Program-made: the position numbers and the translations under genes
The notes under the pieces: model-generated
The model's input: only the letters and a program-made list of their open reading frames with translations
Database searches by the model: none
Told to the model about the DNA's origin: nothing
DNA from: Mangifera indica
Taxonomy: Eukaryota; Streptophyta; Magnoliopsida; Sapindales; Anacardiaceae
NCBI RefSeq assembly: GCF_011075055.1
Contig: NC_058139.1
Coordinates: 16,265,584-16,329,583, forward strand
Length of the DNA stretch: 64,000 nt
Direction: 5' to 3'
In this document: in pieces, positions 13,801-28,500 of the stretch
How positions within the stretch are numbered: the stretch's first letter is position 1
Layout: each line of letters opens with the position of its first letter

Positions 13801-16431
13801 TGTGTATTTACTACAGGGATCTTAACAAAGTTACTATTAAGAACAAGTATCTTTTATCACGAATTGATGATTTGTTTAACTAGTTAAAGGATGTTTTGGT
13901 ATTTTCAAAGATTGATCTAAGATTAAGTTATCATTAAGTCTGAGTGGTCGAGAGAAACATTTTGAAAACTACCTTTCAAACTAGATATGGCATTATGACT
14001 TGTGTTGATGTCTTTTTGGGTTTACTAGCGTACCAACAGTGTTTATGAACTTAATAAGTCGAGTATTCCAAGATTGTTTCGACAAATTCATTGTGGGGCG
14101 TATTGATCTTTTTCATGAAAAAGAAAGATGGATCGATACGTATGTGTATTTACTACAGGGATCTTAACATAGTTACTATTAAGAACAAGTATCATTTATC
14201 ACGAATTGATGATTTGTTTAACTAGTTAAAGGATGTTTTGGTATTTTCAAAGATTGATCTAAGATTAAGTTATCATTAAGTCTGAGTGGTCGAGAGAAAC
14301 ATTTTGAAGACTACCTTTCAAACTAGATATGGCATTATGAGTTGTGTTGATGTCGTTTTGGGTTTACTAGCGTACCGACAGTGTTTATGAACTTAATAAG
14401 TCGAGTATTCCAAGATTGTTTCGACAAATTCATTGTGGGGCGTATTGATCTTTTTCATGAAAAAGAAAGATGGATCGATACGTATGTGTATTTACTACAG
14501 GGATCTTAACAAAGTTACTATTAAGAACAAGTATCATTTATCACGAATTGATGATTTGTTTAACTAGTTAAAGGATGTTTTGGTATTTTCAAAGATTGAT
14601 CTAAGATTAAGTTATCATTAAGTCTGAGTGGTCGAGAGAAACATTTTGAAAACTACCTTTCAAACTAGATATGGCATTATGAGTTGTGTTGATGTCGTTT
14701 TGGGTTTACTAGCGTACCAACAGTGTTTATGAACTTAATAAGTCGAGTATTCCAAGATTGTTTCGACAAATTCATTGTGGGGCGTATTGATCTTTTTTAT
14801 GAAAAAGAAAGATGGATCGATACGTATGTGTATTTACTACAGGGATCTTAACAAAGTTACTATTAAGAACAAGTATCCTTTATCACGAATTGATGATTTG
14901 TTTAACTAGTTAAAGGATGTTTTGGTATTTTCAAAGATTGATCTAAGATTAAGTTATCATTAAGTCTGAGTGGTCGAGAGACACATTTTGAAGACTACCT
15001 TTCAAACTAGATATGGCATTATGAGTTGTGTTGATGTCGTTTTGGGTTTACTAGCGTACCGACAGTGTTTATGAACTTAATAAGTCGAGTATTCCAAGAT
15101 TGTTTCGACAAATTCATTGTGCGGCGTATTGATCTTTTTTATAAAAAGAAAGATGGATTGATACGTATGTGTATTTACTACAGGGATCTTAACAAAGTTA
15201 CTATTAAGAACAAGTATCTTTTATCACGAATTGATGATTTGTTTAACTAGTTAAAGGATGTTTTGGTATTTTCAAAGATTGATCCAAGATTAAGTTATCA
15301 TTAAGTCTGAGTGGTCGAGAGACACATTTTGAAGACTACCTTTCAAACTAGATATGGCATTATGAGTTGTGTTGATGTCGATTTGGGTTTACTAGCGTAC
15401 CGACAGTGTTTATGAACTTAATAAGTCGAGTATTCCATGATTGTTTCGACAAATTCAATGTGCGGCGTATTGATATTTTTTATTAAAAAGAAAGATGGAT
15501 TGATACGTATGTGTATTTACTACAGGGATCTTAACAAAGTTACTATTAAGAACAAGTATCTTTTATCACGAATTGATGATTTGTTTAACTAGTTAAAGGA
15601 TGTTTTGGTATTTTCAAAGATTGATCTAAGATTAAGTTATCATTAAGTCTGAGTGGTCGAGAGAAACATTTTGAAAACTACCTTTCAAACTAGATATGGC
15701 ATTATGAGTTGTGTTGATGTCTTTTTGGGTTTACTAGCGTACCAACAGTGTTTATGAACTTAATAAGTCGAGTATTCCAAGATTGTTTCGACAAATTCAT
15801 TGTGGGGCGTATTGATCTTTTTCATGAAAAAGAAAGATGGATCGATACGTATGTGTATTTACTACAGGGATCTTAACATAGTTACTATTAAGAACAAGTA
15901 TCATTTATCACGAATTGATGATTTGTTTAACTAGTTAAAGGATGTTTTGGTATTTTCAAAGATTGATCTAAGATTAAGTTATCATTAAGTCTGAGTGGTC
16001 GAGAGAAACATTTTGAAGACTACCTTTCAAACTAGATATGGCATTATGAGTTGTGTTGATGTCGTTTTGGGTTTACTAGCGTACCGACAGTGTTTATGAA
16101 CTTAATAAGTCGAGTATTCCAAGATTGTTTCGACAAATTCATTGTGGGGCGTATTGATCTTTTTTATGAAAAAGAAAGATGGATCGATACGTATGTGTAT
16201 TTACTACAGGGATCTTAACAAAGTTACTATTAAGAACAAGTATCATTTATCACGAATTGATGATTTGTTTAACTAGTTAAAGGATGTTTTGGTATTTTCA
16301 AAGATTGATCTAAGATTAAGTTATCATTAAGTCTGAGTGGTCGAGAGAAACATTTTGAAGACTACCTTTCAAACTAGATATGGCATTATGAGTTGTGTTG
16401 ATGTCGTTTTGGGTTTACTAGCGTACCGACA

Positions 16432-19400
16432 GTGTTTATGAACTTAATAAGTCGAGTATTCCAAGATTGTTTCGACAAATTCATTGTGGGCGTATTGATC
16501 TTTTTTATGAAAAAGAAAGATGGATCGATACGTATGTGTATTTACTACAGGGATCTTAACAAAGTTACTATTAAGAACAAGTATCATTTATCACGAATTG
16601 ATGATTTGTTTAACTAGTTAAAGGATGTTTTGGTATTTTCAAAGATTGATCTAAGATTAAGTTATCATTAAGTCTGAGTGGTCGAGAGAAACATTTTGAA
16701 GACTACCTTTCAAACTAGATATGGCATTATGAGTTGTGTTGATGTCGTTTTGGGTTTACTAGCGTACCGACAGTGTTTATGAACTTAATAAGTCGAGTAT
16801 TCCAAGATTGTTTCGACAAATTCATTGTGCGGCGTATTGATATTTTTTATTAAAAAGAAAGATGGATTGATACGTATGTGTATTTACTACAGGGATCTTA
16901 ACAAAGTTACTATTAAGAACAAGTATCTTTTATCACGAATTGATGATTTGTTTAACTAGTTAAAGGATGTTTTGGTATTTTCAAAGATTGATCTAAGATT
17001 AAGTTATCATTAAGTCTGAGTGGTCGAGAGAAACATTTTGAAGACTACCTTTCAAACTAGATATGGCATTATGAGTTGTGTTGATGTCGTTTTGGGTTTA
17101 CTAGCGTACCGACAGTGTTTATGAACTTAATAAGTCGAGTATTCCAAGATTGTTTCGACAAATTCATTGTGGGGCGTATTGATCTTTTTCATGAAAAAGA
17201 AAGATGGATCGATACGTATGTGTATTTACTACAGGGATCTTAACAAAGTTACTATTAAGAACAAGTATCATTTATCACGAATTGATGATTTGTTTAACTA
17301 GTTAAAGGATGTTTTGGTATTTTCAAAGATTGATCTAAGATTAAGTTATCATTAAGTCTGAGTGGTCGAGAGAAACATTTTGAAAACTACCTTTCAAACT
17401 AGATATGGCATTATGAGTTGTGTTGATGTCGTTTTGGGTTTACTAGCGTACCGACAGTGTTTATGAACTTAATAAGTCGAGTATTCCAAGATTGTTTCGA
17501 CAAATTCATTGTGGGCGTATTGATCTTTTTTATGAAAAAGAAAGATGGATCGATACGTATGTGTATTTACTACAGGGATCTTAACAAAGTTACTATTAAG
17601 AACAAGTATCATTTATCACGAATTGATGATTTGTTTAACTAGTTAAAGGATGTTTTGGTATTTTCAAAGATTGATCTAAGATTAAGTTATCATTAAGTCT
17701 GAGTGGTCGAGAGAAACATTTTGAAGACTACCTTTCAAACTAGATATGGCATTATGAGTTGTGTTGATGTCGTTTTGGGTTTACTAGCGTACCGACAGTG
17801 TTTATGAACTTAATAAGTCGAGTATTCCAAGATTGTTTCGACAAATTCATTGTGCGGCGTATTGATATTTTTTATTAAAAAGAAAGATGGATTGATACGT
17901 ATGTGTATTTACTACAGGGATCTTAACAAAGTTACTATTAAGAACAAGTATCTTTTATCACGAATTGATGATTTGTTTAACTAGTTAAAGGATGTTTTGG
18001 TATTTTCAAAGATTGATCCAAGATTAAGTTATCATTAAGTCTGAGTGGTCGAGAGACACATTTTGAAGACTACCTTTCAAACTAGATATGGCATTATGAG
18101 TTGTGTTGATGTCGATTTGGGTTTACTAGCGTACCGACAGTGTTTATGAACTTAATAAGTCGAGTATTCCAAGATTGTTTCGACAAATTCAATGTGCGGC
18201 GTATTGATATTTTTTATTAAAAAGAAAGATGGATTGATACGTATGTGTATTTACTACAGGGATCTTAACAAAGTTACTATTAAGAACAAGTATCTTTTAT
18301 CACGAATTGATGATTTGTTTAACTAGTTAAAGGATGTTTTGGTATTTTCAAAGATTGATCTAAGATTAAGTTATCATTAAGTCTGAGTGGTCGAGAGAAA
18401 CATTTTGAAGACTACCTTTCAAACTAGATATGGCATTATGAGTTGTGTTGATGTCGTTTTGGGTTTACTAGCGTACCGACAGTGTTTATGAACTTAATAA
18501 GTCGAGTATTCCAAGATTGTTTCGACAAATTCATTGTGGGCGTATTGATCTTTTTTATGAAAAAGAAAGATGGATCGATACGTATGTGTATTTACTACAG
18601 GGATCTTAACAAAGTTACTATTAAGAACAAGTATCATTTATCACGAATTGATGATTTGTTTAACTAGTTAAAGGATGTTTTGGTATTTTCAAAGATTGAT
18701 CTAAGATTAAGTTATCATTAAGTCTGAGTGGTCGAGAGAAACATTTTGAAGACTACCTTTCAAACTAGATATGGCATTATGAGTTGTGTTGATGTCGTTT
18801 TGGGTTTACTAGCGTACCGACAGTGTTTATGAACTTAATAAGTCGAGTATTCCAAGATTGTTTCGACAAATTCATTGTGCGGCGTATTGATATTTTTTAT
18901 TAAAAAGAAAGATGGATGATACGTATGTGTATTTACTACAGGGATCTTAACAAAGTTACTATTAAGAACAAGTATCATTTATCACGAATTGATGATTTGT
19001 TTAACTAGTTAAAGGATGTTTTGGTATTTTCAAAGATTGATCTAAGATTAAGTTATCATTAAGTCTGAGTGGTCGAGAGAAACATTTTGAAAACTACCTT
19101 TCAAACTAGATATGGCATTATGAGTTGTGTTGATGTCGTTTTGGGTTTACTAGCGTACCAACAGTGTTTATGAACTTAATAAGTCGAGTATTCCAAGATT
19201 GTTTCGACAAATTCATTGTGGGGCGTATTGATCTTTTTCATGAAAAAGAAAGATGGATCGATACGTATGTGTATTTACTACAGGGATCTTAACATAGTTA
19301 CTATTAAGAACAAGTATCATTTATCACGAATTGATGATTTGTTTAACTAGTTAAAGGATGTTTTGGTATTTTCAAAGATTGATCTAAGATTAAGTTATCA

Positions 19401-19505
19401 TTAAGTCTGAGTGGTCGAGAGAAACATTTTGAAGACTACCTTTCAAACTAGATATGGCATTATGAGTTGTGTTGATGTCGTTTTGGGTTTACTAGCGTAC
19501 CGACA
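16432..19505 (+). repeat. Loose three-monomer higher-order block
   Basis: Within the array, 341-bp junction variants (GTGGGCGTATTG) recur near 16487, 17512, 18537 and 19561, that is every 1024-1025 bp, or three monomers. The first three are near-identical subfamily A copies, each followed by a B-type copy. The third position varies, so this is an imperfect higher-order repeat, not a fixed trimer. Confidence 0.5.
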
Positions 19506-22500
19506 GTGTTTATGAACTTAATAAGTCGAGTATTCCAAGATTGTTTCGACAAATTCATTGTGGGCGTATTGATATTTTTTATTAAAAAGAAAGATGGATT
19601 GATACGTATGTGTATTTACTACAGGGATCTTAACAAAGTTACTATTAAGAACAAGTATCTTTTATCACGAATTGATGATTTGTTTAACTAGTTAAAGGAT
19701 GTTTTGGTATTTTCAAAGATTGATCTAAGATTAAGTTATCATTAAGTCTGAGTGGTCGAGAGAAACATTTTGAAGACTACCTTTCAAACTAGATATGGCA
19801 TTATGAGTTGTGTTGATGTCGATTTGGGTTTACTAGCGTACCGACAGTGTTTATGAACTTAATAAGTCGAGTATTCCATGATTGTTTCGACAAATTCATG
19901 TGGGCGTATTGATATTTTTTATTAAAAAGAAAGATGGATTGATACGTATGTGTATTTACTACAGGGATCTTAACAAAGTTACTGTTAAGAACAAGTATCT
20001 TTTATCACGAATTGATGATTTGTTTAACTAGTTAAAGGATGTTTTGGTATTTTCAAAGATTGATCTAAGATTAAGTTATCATTAAGTCTGAGTGGTCGAG
20101 AGAAACATTTTGAAAACTACCTTTCAAACTAGATATGGCATTATGAGTTGTGTTGATGTCTTTTTGGGTTTACTAGCGTACCAACAGTGTTTATGAACTT
20201 AATAAGTCGAGTATTCCAAGATTGTTTCGACAAATTCATTGTGGGGCGTATTGATCTTTTTCATGAAAAAGAAAGATGGATCGATACGTATGTGTATTTA
20301 CTACAGGGATCTTAACAAAGTTACTATTAAGAACAAGTATCATTTATCACGAATTGATGATTTGTTTAACTAGTTAAAGGATGTTTTGGTATTTTCAAAG
20401 ATTGATCTAAGATTAAGTTATCATTAAGTCTGAGTGGTCGAGAGAAACATTTTGAAGACTACCTTTCAAACTAGATATGGCATTATGAGTTGTGTTGATG
20501 TCGTTTTGGGTTTACTAGCGTACCAACAGTGTTTATGAACTTAATAAGTCGAGTATTCCAAGATTGTTTCGACAAATTCATTGTGGGGCGTATTGATCTT
20601 TTTCATGAAAAAGAAAGATGGATCGATACGTATGTGTATTTACTACAGGGATCTTAACAAAGTTACTATTAAGAACAAGTATCATTTATCACGAATTGAT
20701 GATTTGTTTAACTAGTTAAAGGATGTTTTGGTATTTTCAAAGATTGATCTAAGATTAAGTTATCATTAAGTCTGAGTGGTCGAGAGAAACATTTTGAAAA
20801 CTACCTTTCAAACTAGATATGGCATTATGAGTTGTGTTGATGTCGTTTTGGGTTTACTAGCGTACCAACAGTGTTTATGAACTTAATAAGTCGAGTATTC
20901 CAAGATTGTTTCGACAAATTCATTGTGGGCGTATTGATCTTTTTTATGAAAAAGAAAGATGGATCGATACGTATGTGTATTTACTACAGGGATCTTAACA
21001 AAGTTACTATTAAGAACAAGTATCATTTACCACGAATTGATGATTTGTTTAACTAGTTAAAGGATGTTTTGGTATTTTCAAAGATTGATCTAAGATTAAG
21101 TTATCATTAAGTCTGAGTGGTCGAGAGAAACATTTTGAAAACTACCTTTCAAACTAGATATGGCATTATGAGTTGTGTTGATGTCGTTTTGGGTTTACTA
21201 GCGTACCAACAGTGTTTATGAACTTAATAAGTCGAGTATTCCAAGATTGTTTCGACAAATTCATTGTGGGGCGTATTGATCTTTTTCATGAAAAAGAAAG
21301 ATGGATCGATACGTATGTGTATTTACTACAGGGATCTTAACAAAGTTACTATTAAGAACAAGTATCATTTATCACGAATTGATGATTTGTTTAACTAGTT
21401 AAAGGATGTTTTGGTATTTTCAAAGATTGATCTAAGATTAAGTTATCATTAAGTCTGAGTGGTCGAGAGAAACATTTTGAAAACTACCTTTCAAACTAGA
21501 TATGGCATTATGACTTGTGTTGATGTCGTTTTGGGTTTACTAGCGTACCAACAGTGTTTATGAACTTAATAAGTCGAGTATTCCAAGATTGTTTCGACAA
21601 ATTCATTGTGGGGCGTATTGATCTTTTTTATTAAAAAGAAAGATGGATTGATACGTATGTGTATTTACTACAGGGATCTTAACAAAGTTACTATTAAGAA
21701 CAAGTATCATTTATCACGAATTGATGATTTGTTTAACTAGTTAAAGGATGTTTTGGTATTTTCAAAGATTGATCTAAGATTAAGTTATCATTAAGTCTGA
21801 GTGGTCGAGAGACACATTTTGAAGACTACCTTTCAAACTAGATATGGCATTATGAGTTGTGTTGATGTCGTTTTGGGTTTACTAGCGTACCGACAGTGTT
21901 TATGAACTTAATAAGTCGAGTATTCCATGATTGTTTCGACAAATTCAATGTGCGGCGTATTGATATTTTTTATTAAAAAGAAAGATGGATTGATACGTAT
22001 GTGTATTTACTACAGGGATCTTAACAAAGTTACTATTAAGAACAAGTATCTTTTATCACGAATTGATGATTTGTTTAACTAGTTAAAGGATGTTTTGGTA
22101 TTTTCAAAGATTGATCTAAGATTAAGTTATCATTAAGTCTGAGTGGTCGAGAGAAACATTTTGAAAACTACCTTTCAAACTAGATATGGCATTATGAGTT
22201 GTGTTGATGTCTTTTTGGGTTTACTAGCGTACCAACAGTGTTTATGAACTTAATAAGTCGAGTATTCCAAGATTGTTTCGACAAATTCATTGTGGGGCGT
22301 ATTGATCTTTTTCATGAAAAAGAAAGATGGATCGATACGTATGTGTATTTACTACAGGGATCTTAACATAGTTACTATTAAGAACAAGTATCATTTATCA
22401 CGAATTGATGATTTGTTTAACTAGTTAAAGGATGTTTTGGTATTTTCAAAGATTGATCTAAGATTAAGTTATCATTAAGTCTGAGTGGTCGAGAGAAACA

Positions 22501-25500
22501 TTTTGAAAACTACCTTTCAAACTAGATATGGCATTATGAGTTGTGTTGATGTCTTTTTGGGTTTACTAGCGTACCAACAGTGTTTATGAACTTAATAAGT
22601 CGAGTATTCCAAGATTGTTTCGACAAATTCATTGTGGGCGTATTGATCTTTTTCATGAAAAAGAAAGATGGATCGATACGTATGTGTATTTACTACAGGG
22701 ATCTTAACAAAGTTACTATTAAGAACAAGTATCATTTACCACGAATTGATGATTTGTTTAACTAGTTAAAGGATGTTTTGGTATTTTCAAAGATTGATCT
22801 AAGATTAAGTTATCATTAAGTCTGAGTGGTCGAGAGAAACATTTTGAAGACTACCTTTCAAACTAGATATGGCATTATGAGTTGTGTTGATGTCGTTTTG
22901 GGTTTACTAGCGTACCGACAGTGTTTATGAACTTAATAAGTCGAGTATTCCAAGATTGTTTCGACAAATTCATTGTGGGGCGTATTGATCTTTTTTATGA
23001 AAAAGAAAGATGGATCGATACGTATGTGTATTTACTACAGGGATCTTAACAAAGTTACTATTAAGAACAAGTATCATTTATCACGAATTGATGATTTGTT
23101 TAACTAGTTAAAGGATGTTTTGGTATTTTCAAAGATTGATCTAAGATTAAGTTATCATTAAGTCTGAGTGGTCGAGAGAAACATTTTGAAACTACCTTTC
23201 AAACTAGATATGGCATTATGAGTTGTGTTGATGTCGTTTTGGGTTTACTAGCGTACCAACAGTGTTTATGAACTTAATAAGTCGAGTATTCCAAGATTGT
23301 TTCGACAAATTCATTGTGGGGCGTATTGATATTTTTTATGAAAAAGAAAGATGGATTGATACGTATGTGTATTTACTACAGGGATCTTAACAAAGTTACT
23401 ATTAAGAACAAGTATCTTTTATCACGAATTGATGATTTGTTTAACTAGTTAAAGGATGTTTTGGTATTTTCAAAGATTGATCTAAGATTAAGTTATCATT
23501 AAGTCTGAGTGGTCGAGAGAAACATTTTGAAGACTACCTTTCAAACTAGATATGGCATTATGAGTTGTGTTGATGTCGTTTTGGGTTTACTAGCGTACCG
23601 ACAGTGTTTATGAACTTAATAAGTCGAGTATTCCATGATTGTTTCGACAAATTCAATGTGCGGCGTATTGATATTTTTTATTAAAAAGAAAGATGGATTG
23701 ATACGTATGTGTATTTACTACAGGGATCTTAACAAAGTTACTGTTAAGAACAAGTATCTTTTATCACGAATTGATGATTTGTTTAACTAGTTAAAGGATG
23801 TTTTGGTATTTTCAAAGATTGATCCAAGATTAAGTTATCATTAAGTCTGAGTGGTCGAGAGAAACATTTTGAAGACTACCTTTCAAACTAGATATGGCAT
23901 TATGAGTTGTGTTGATGTCGATTTGGGTTTACTAGCGTACCGACAGTGTTTATGAACTTAATAAGTCGAGTATTCCATGATTGTTTCGACAAATTCAATG
24001 TGCGGCGTATTGATATTTTTTATTAAAAAGAAAGATGGATTGATACGTATGTGTATTTACTACAGGGATCTTAACAAAGTTACTATTAAGAACAAGTATC
24101 TTTTATCACGAATTGATGATTTGTTTAACTAGTTAAAGGATGTTTTGGTATTTTCAAAGATTGATCTAAGATTAAGTTATCATTAAGTCTGAGTGGTCGA
24201 GAGAAACATTTTGAAGACTACCTTTCAAACTAGATATGGCATTATGAGTTGTGTTGATGTCTTTTGGGTTTACTAGCGTACCAACAGTGTTTATGAACTT
24301 AATAAGTCGAGTATTCCAAGATTGTTTCGACAAATTCATTGTGGGGCGTATTGATCTTTTTATGAAAAAGAAAGATGGATCGATACGTATGTGTATTTAC
24401 TACAGGGATCTTAACATAGTTACTATTAAGAACAAGTATCATTTACCACGAATTGATGATTTGTTTAACTAGTTAAAGGATGTTTTGGTATTTTCAAAGA
24501 TTGATCTAAGATTAAGTTATCATTAAGTCTGAGTGGTCGAGAGAAACATTTTGAAGACTACCTTTCAAACTAGATATGGCATTATGAGTTGTGTTGATGT
24601 CGTTTTGGGTTTACTAGCGTACCAACAGTGTTTATGAACTTAATAAGTCGAGTATTCCAAGATTGTTTCGACAAATTCATTGTGGGCGTATTGATCTTTT
24701 TCATGAAAAAGAAAGATGGATCGATACGTATGTGTATTTACTACAGGGATCTTAACATAGTTACTATTAAGAACAAGTATCATTTACCACGAATTGATGA
24801 TTTGTTTAACTAGTTAAAGGATGTTTTGGTATTTTCAAAGATTGATCTAAGATTAAGTTATCATTAAGTCTGAGTGGTCGAGAGAAACATTTTGAAAACT
24901 ACCTTTCAAACTAGATATGGCATTATGAGTTGTGTTGATGTCTTTTTGGGTTTACTAGCGTACCAACAGTGTTTATGAACTTAATAAGTCGAGTATTCCA
25001 AGATTGTTTCGACAAATTCATTGTGGGGCGTATTGATCTTTTTTATGAAAAAGAAAGATGGATCGATACGTATGTGTATTTACTACAGGGATCTTAACAA
25101 AGTTACTATTAAGAACAAGTATCATTTATCACGAATTGATGATTTGTTTAACTAGTTAAAGGATGTTTTGGTATTTTCAAAGATTGATCTAAGATTAAGT
25201 TATCATTAAGTCTGAGTGGTCGAGAGAAACATTTTGAAAACTACCTTTCAAACTAGATATGGCATTATGAGTTGTGTTGATGTCTTTTTGGGTTTACTAG
25301 CGTACCGACAGTGTTTATGAACTTAATAAGTCGAGTATTCCAAGATTGTTTCGACAAATTCATTGTGCGGCGTATTGATATTTTTTATTAAAAAGAAAGA
25401 TGGATTGATACGTATGTGTATTTACTACAGGGATCTTAACAAAGTTACTGTTAAGAACAAGTATCTTTTATCACGAATTGATGATTTGTTTAACTAGTTA

Positions 25501-28500
25501 AAGGATGTTTTGGTATTTTCAAAGATTGATCTAAGATTAAGTTATCATTAAGTCTGAGTGGTCGAGAGAAACATTTTGAAGACTACCTTTCAAACTAGAT
25601 ATGGCATTATGAGTTGTGTTGATGTCGATTTGGGTTTACTAGCGTACCGACAGTGTTTATGAACTTAATAAGTCGAGTATTCCATGATTGTTTCGACAAA
25701 TTCAATGTGCGCGTATTGATATTTTTTATTAAAAAGAAAGATGGATTGATACGTATGTGTATTTACTACAGGGATCTTAACAAAGTTACTATTAAGAACA
25801 AGTATCTTTTATCACGAATTGATGATTTGTTTAACTAGTTAAAGGATGTTTTGGTATTTTCAAAGATTGATCCAAGATTAAGTTATCATTAAGTCTGAGT
25901 GGTCGAGAGACACATTTTGAAGACTACCTTTCAAACTAGATATGGCATTATGAGTTGTGTTGATGTCGATTTGGGTTTACTAGCGTACCGACAGTGTTTA
26001 TGAACTTAATAAGTCGAGTATTCCATGATTGTTTCGACAAATTCATTGTGCGGCGTATTGATATTTTTTATTAAAAAGAAAGATGGATTGATACGTATGT
26101 GTATTTACTACAGGGATCTTAACAAAGTTACTGTTAAGAACAAGTATCATTTATCACGAATTGATGATTTGTTTAACTAGTTAAAGGATGTTTTGGTATT
26201 TTCAAAGATTGATCTAAGATTAAGTTATCATTAAGTCTGAGTGGTCGAGAGACACATTTTGAAGACTACCTTTCAAACTAGATATGGCATTATGAGTTGT
26301 GTTGATGTCGATTTGGGTTTACTAGCGTACCGACAGTGTTTATGAACTTAATAAGTCGAGTATTCCATGATTGTTTCGACAAATTCAATGTGCGGCGTAT
26401 TGATATTTTTTATTAAAAAGAAAGATGGATTGATACGTATGTGTATTTACTACAGGGATCTTAACAAAGTTACTATTAAGAACAAGTATCTTTTATCACG
26501 AATTGATGATTTGTTTAACTAGTTAAAGGATGTTTTGGTATTTTCAAAGATTGATCCAAGATTAAGTTATCATTAAGTCTGAGTGGTCGAGAGACACATT
26601 TTGAAGACTACCTTTCAAACTAGATATGGCATTATGAGTTGTGTTGATGTCGATTTGGGTTTACTAGCGTACCGACAGTGTTTATGAACTTAATAAGTCG
26701 AGTATTCCATGATTGTTTCGACAAATTCATGTGCGGCGTATTGATATTTTTTATTAAAAAGAAAGATGGATTGATACGTATGTGTATTTACTACAGGGAT
26801 CTTAACAAAGTTACTGTTAAGAACAAGTATCTTTTATCACGAATTGATGATTTGTTTAACTAGTTAAAGGATGTTTTGGTATTTTCAAAGATTGATCTAA
26901 GATTAAGTTATCATTAAGTCTGAGTGGTCGAGAGAAACATTTTGAAAACTACCTTTCAAACTAGATATGGCATTATGAGTTGTGTTGATGTCTTTTTGGG
27001 TTTACTAGCGTACCAACAGTGTTTATGAACTTAATAAGTCGAGTATTCCAAGATTGTTTCGACAAATTCATTGTGGGGCGTATTGATCTTTTTCATGAAA
27101 AAGAAAGATGGATCGATACGTATGTGTATTTACTACAGGGATCTTAACAAAGTTACTATTAAGAACAAGTATCATTTATCACGAATTGATGATTTGTTTA
27201 ACTAGTTAAAGGATGTTTTGGTATTTTCAAAGATTGATCTAAGATTAAGTTATCATTAAGTCTGAGTGGTCGAGAGAAACATTTTGAAGACTACCTTTCA
27301 AACTAGATATGGCATTATGAGTTGTGTTGATGTCGTTTTGGGTTTACTAGCGTACCGACAGTGTTTATGAACTTAATAAGTCGAGTATTCCAAGATTGTT
27401 TCGACAAATTCATTGTGGGGCGTATTGATCTTTTTTATGAAAAAGAAAGATGGATCGATACGTATGTGTATTTACTACAGGGATCTTAACAAAGTTACTA
27501 TTAAGAACAAGTATCATTTATCACGAATTGATGATTTGTTTAACTAGTTAAAGGATGTTTTGGTATTTTCAAAGATTGATCTAAGATTAAGTTATCATTA
27601 AGTCTGAGTGGTCGAGAGAAACATTTTGAAGACTACCTTTCAAACTAGATATGGCATTATGAGTTGTGTTGATGTCGTTTTGGGTTTACTAGCGTACCAA
27701 CAGTGTTTATGAACTTAATAAGTCGAGTATTCCATGATTGTTTCGACAAATTCATTGTGGGGCGTATTGATCTTTTTTATGAAAAAGAAAGATGGATCGA
27801 TACGTATGTGTATTTACTACAGGGATCTTAACAAAGTTACTATTAAGAACAAGTATCATTTATCACGAATTGATGATTTGTTTAACTAGTTAAAGGATGT
27901 TTTGGTATTTTCAAAGATTGATCTAAGATTAAGTTATCATTAAGTCTGAGTGGTCGAGAGAAACATTTTGAAGACTACCTTTCAAACTAGATATGGCATT
28001 ATGAGTTGTGTTGATGTCGTTTTGGGTTTACTAGCGTACCGACAGTGTTTATGAACTTAATAAGTCGAGTATTCCAAGATTGTTTCGACAAATTCATTGT
28101 GGGGCGTATTGATCTTTTTCATGAAAAAGAAAGATGGATCGATACGTATGTGTATTTACTACAGGGATCTTAACAAAGTTACTATTAAGAACAAGTATCA
28201 TTTATCACGAATTGATGATTTGTTTAACTAGTTAAAGGATGTTTTGGTATTTTCAAAGATTGATCCAAGATTAAGTTATCATTAAGTCTGAGTGGTCGAG
28301 AGAAACATTTTGAAGACTACCTTTCAAACTAGATATGGCATTATGAGTTGTGTTGATGTCGTTTTGGGTTTACTAGCGTACCAACAGTGTTTATGAACTT
28401 AATAAGTCGAGTATTCCAGATTGTTTCGACAAATTCATTGTGCGGCGTATTGATATTTTTTATGAAAAAGAAAGATGGATCGATACGTATGTGTATTTAC

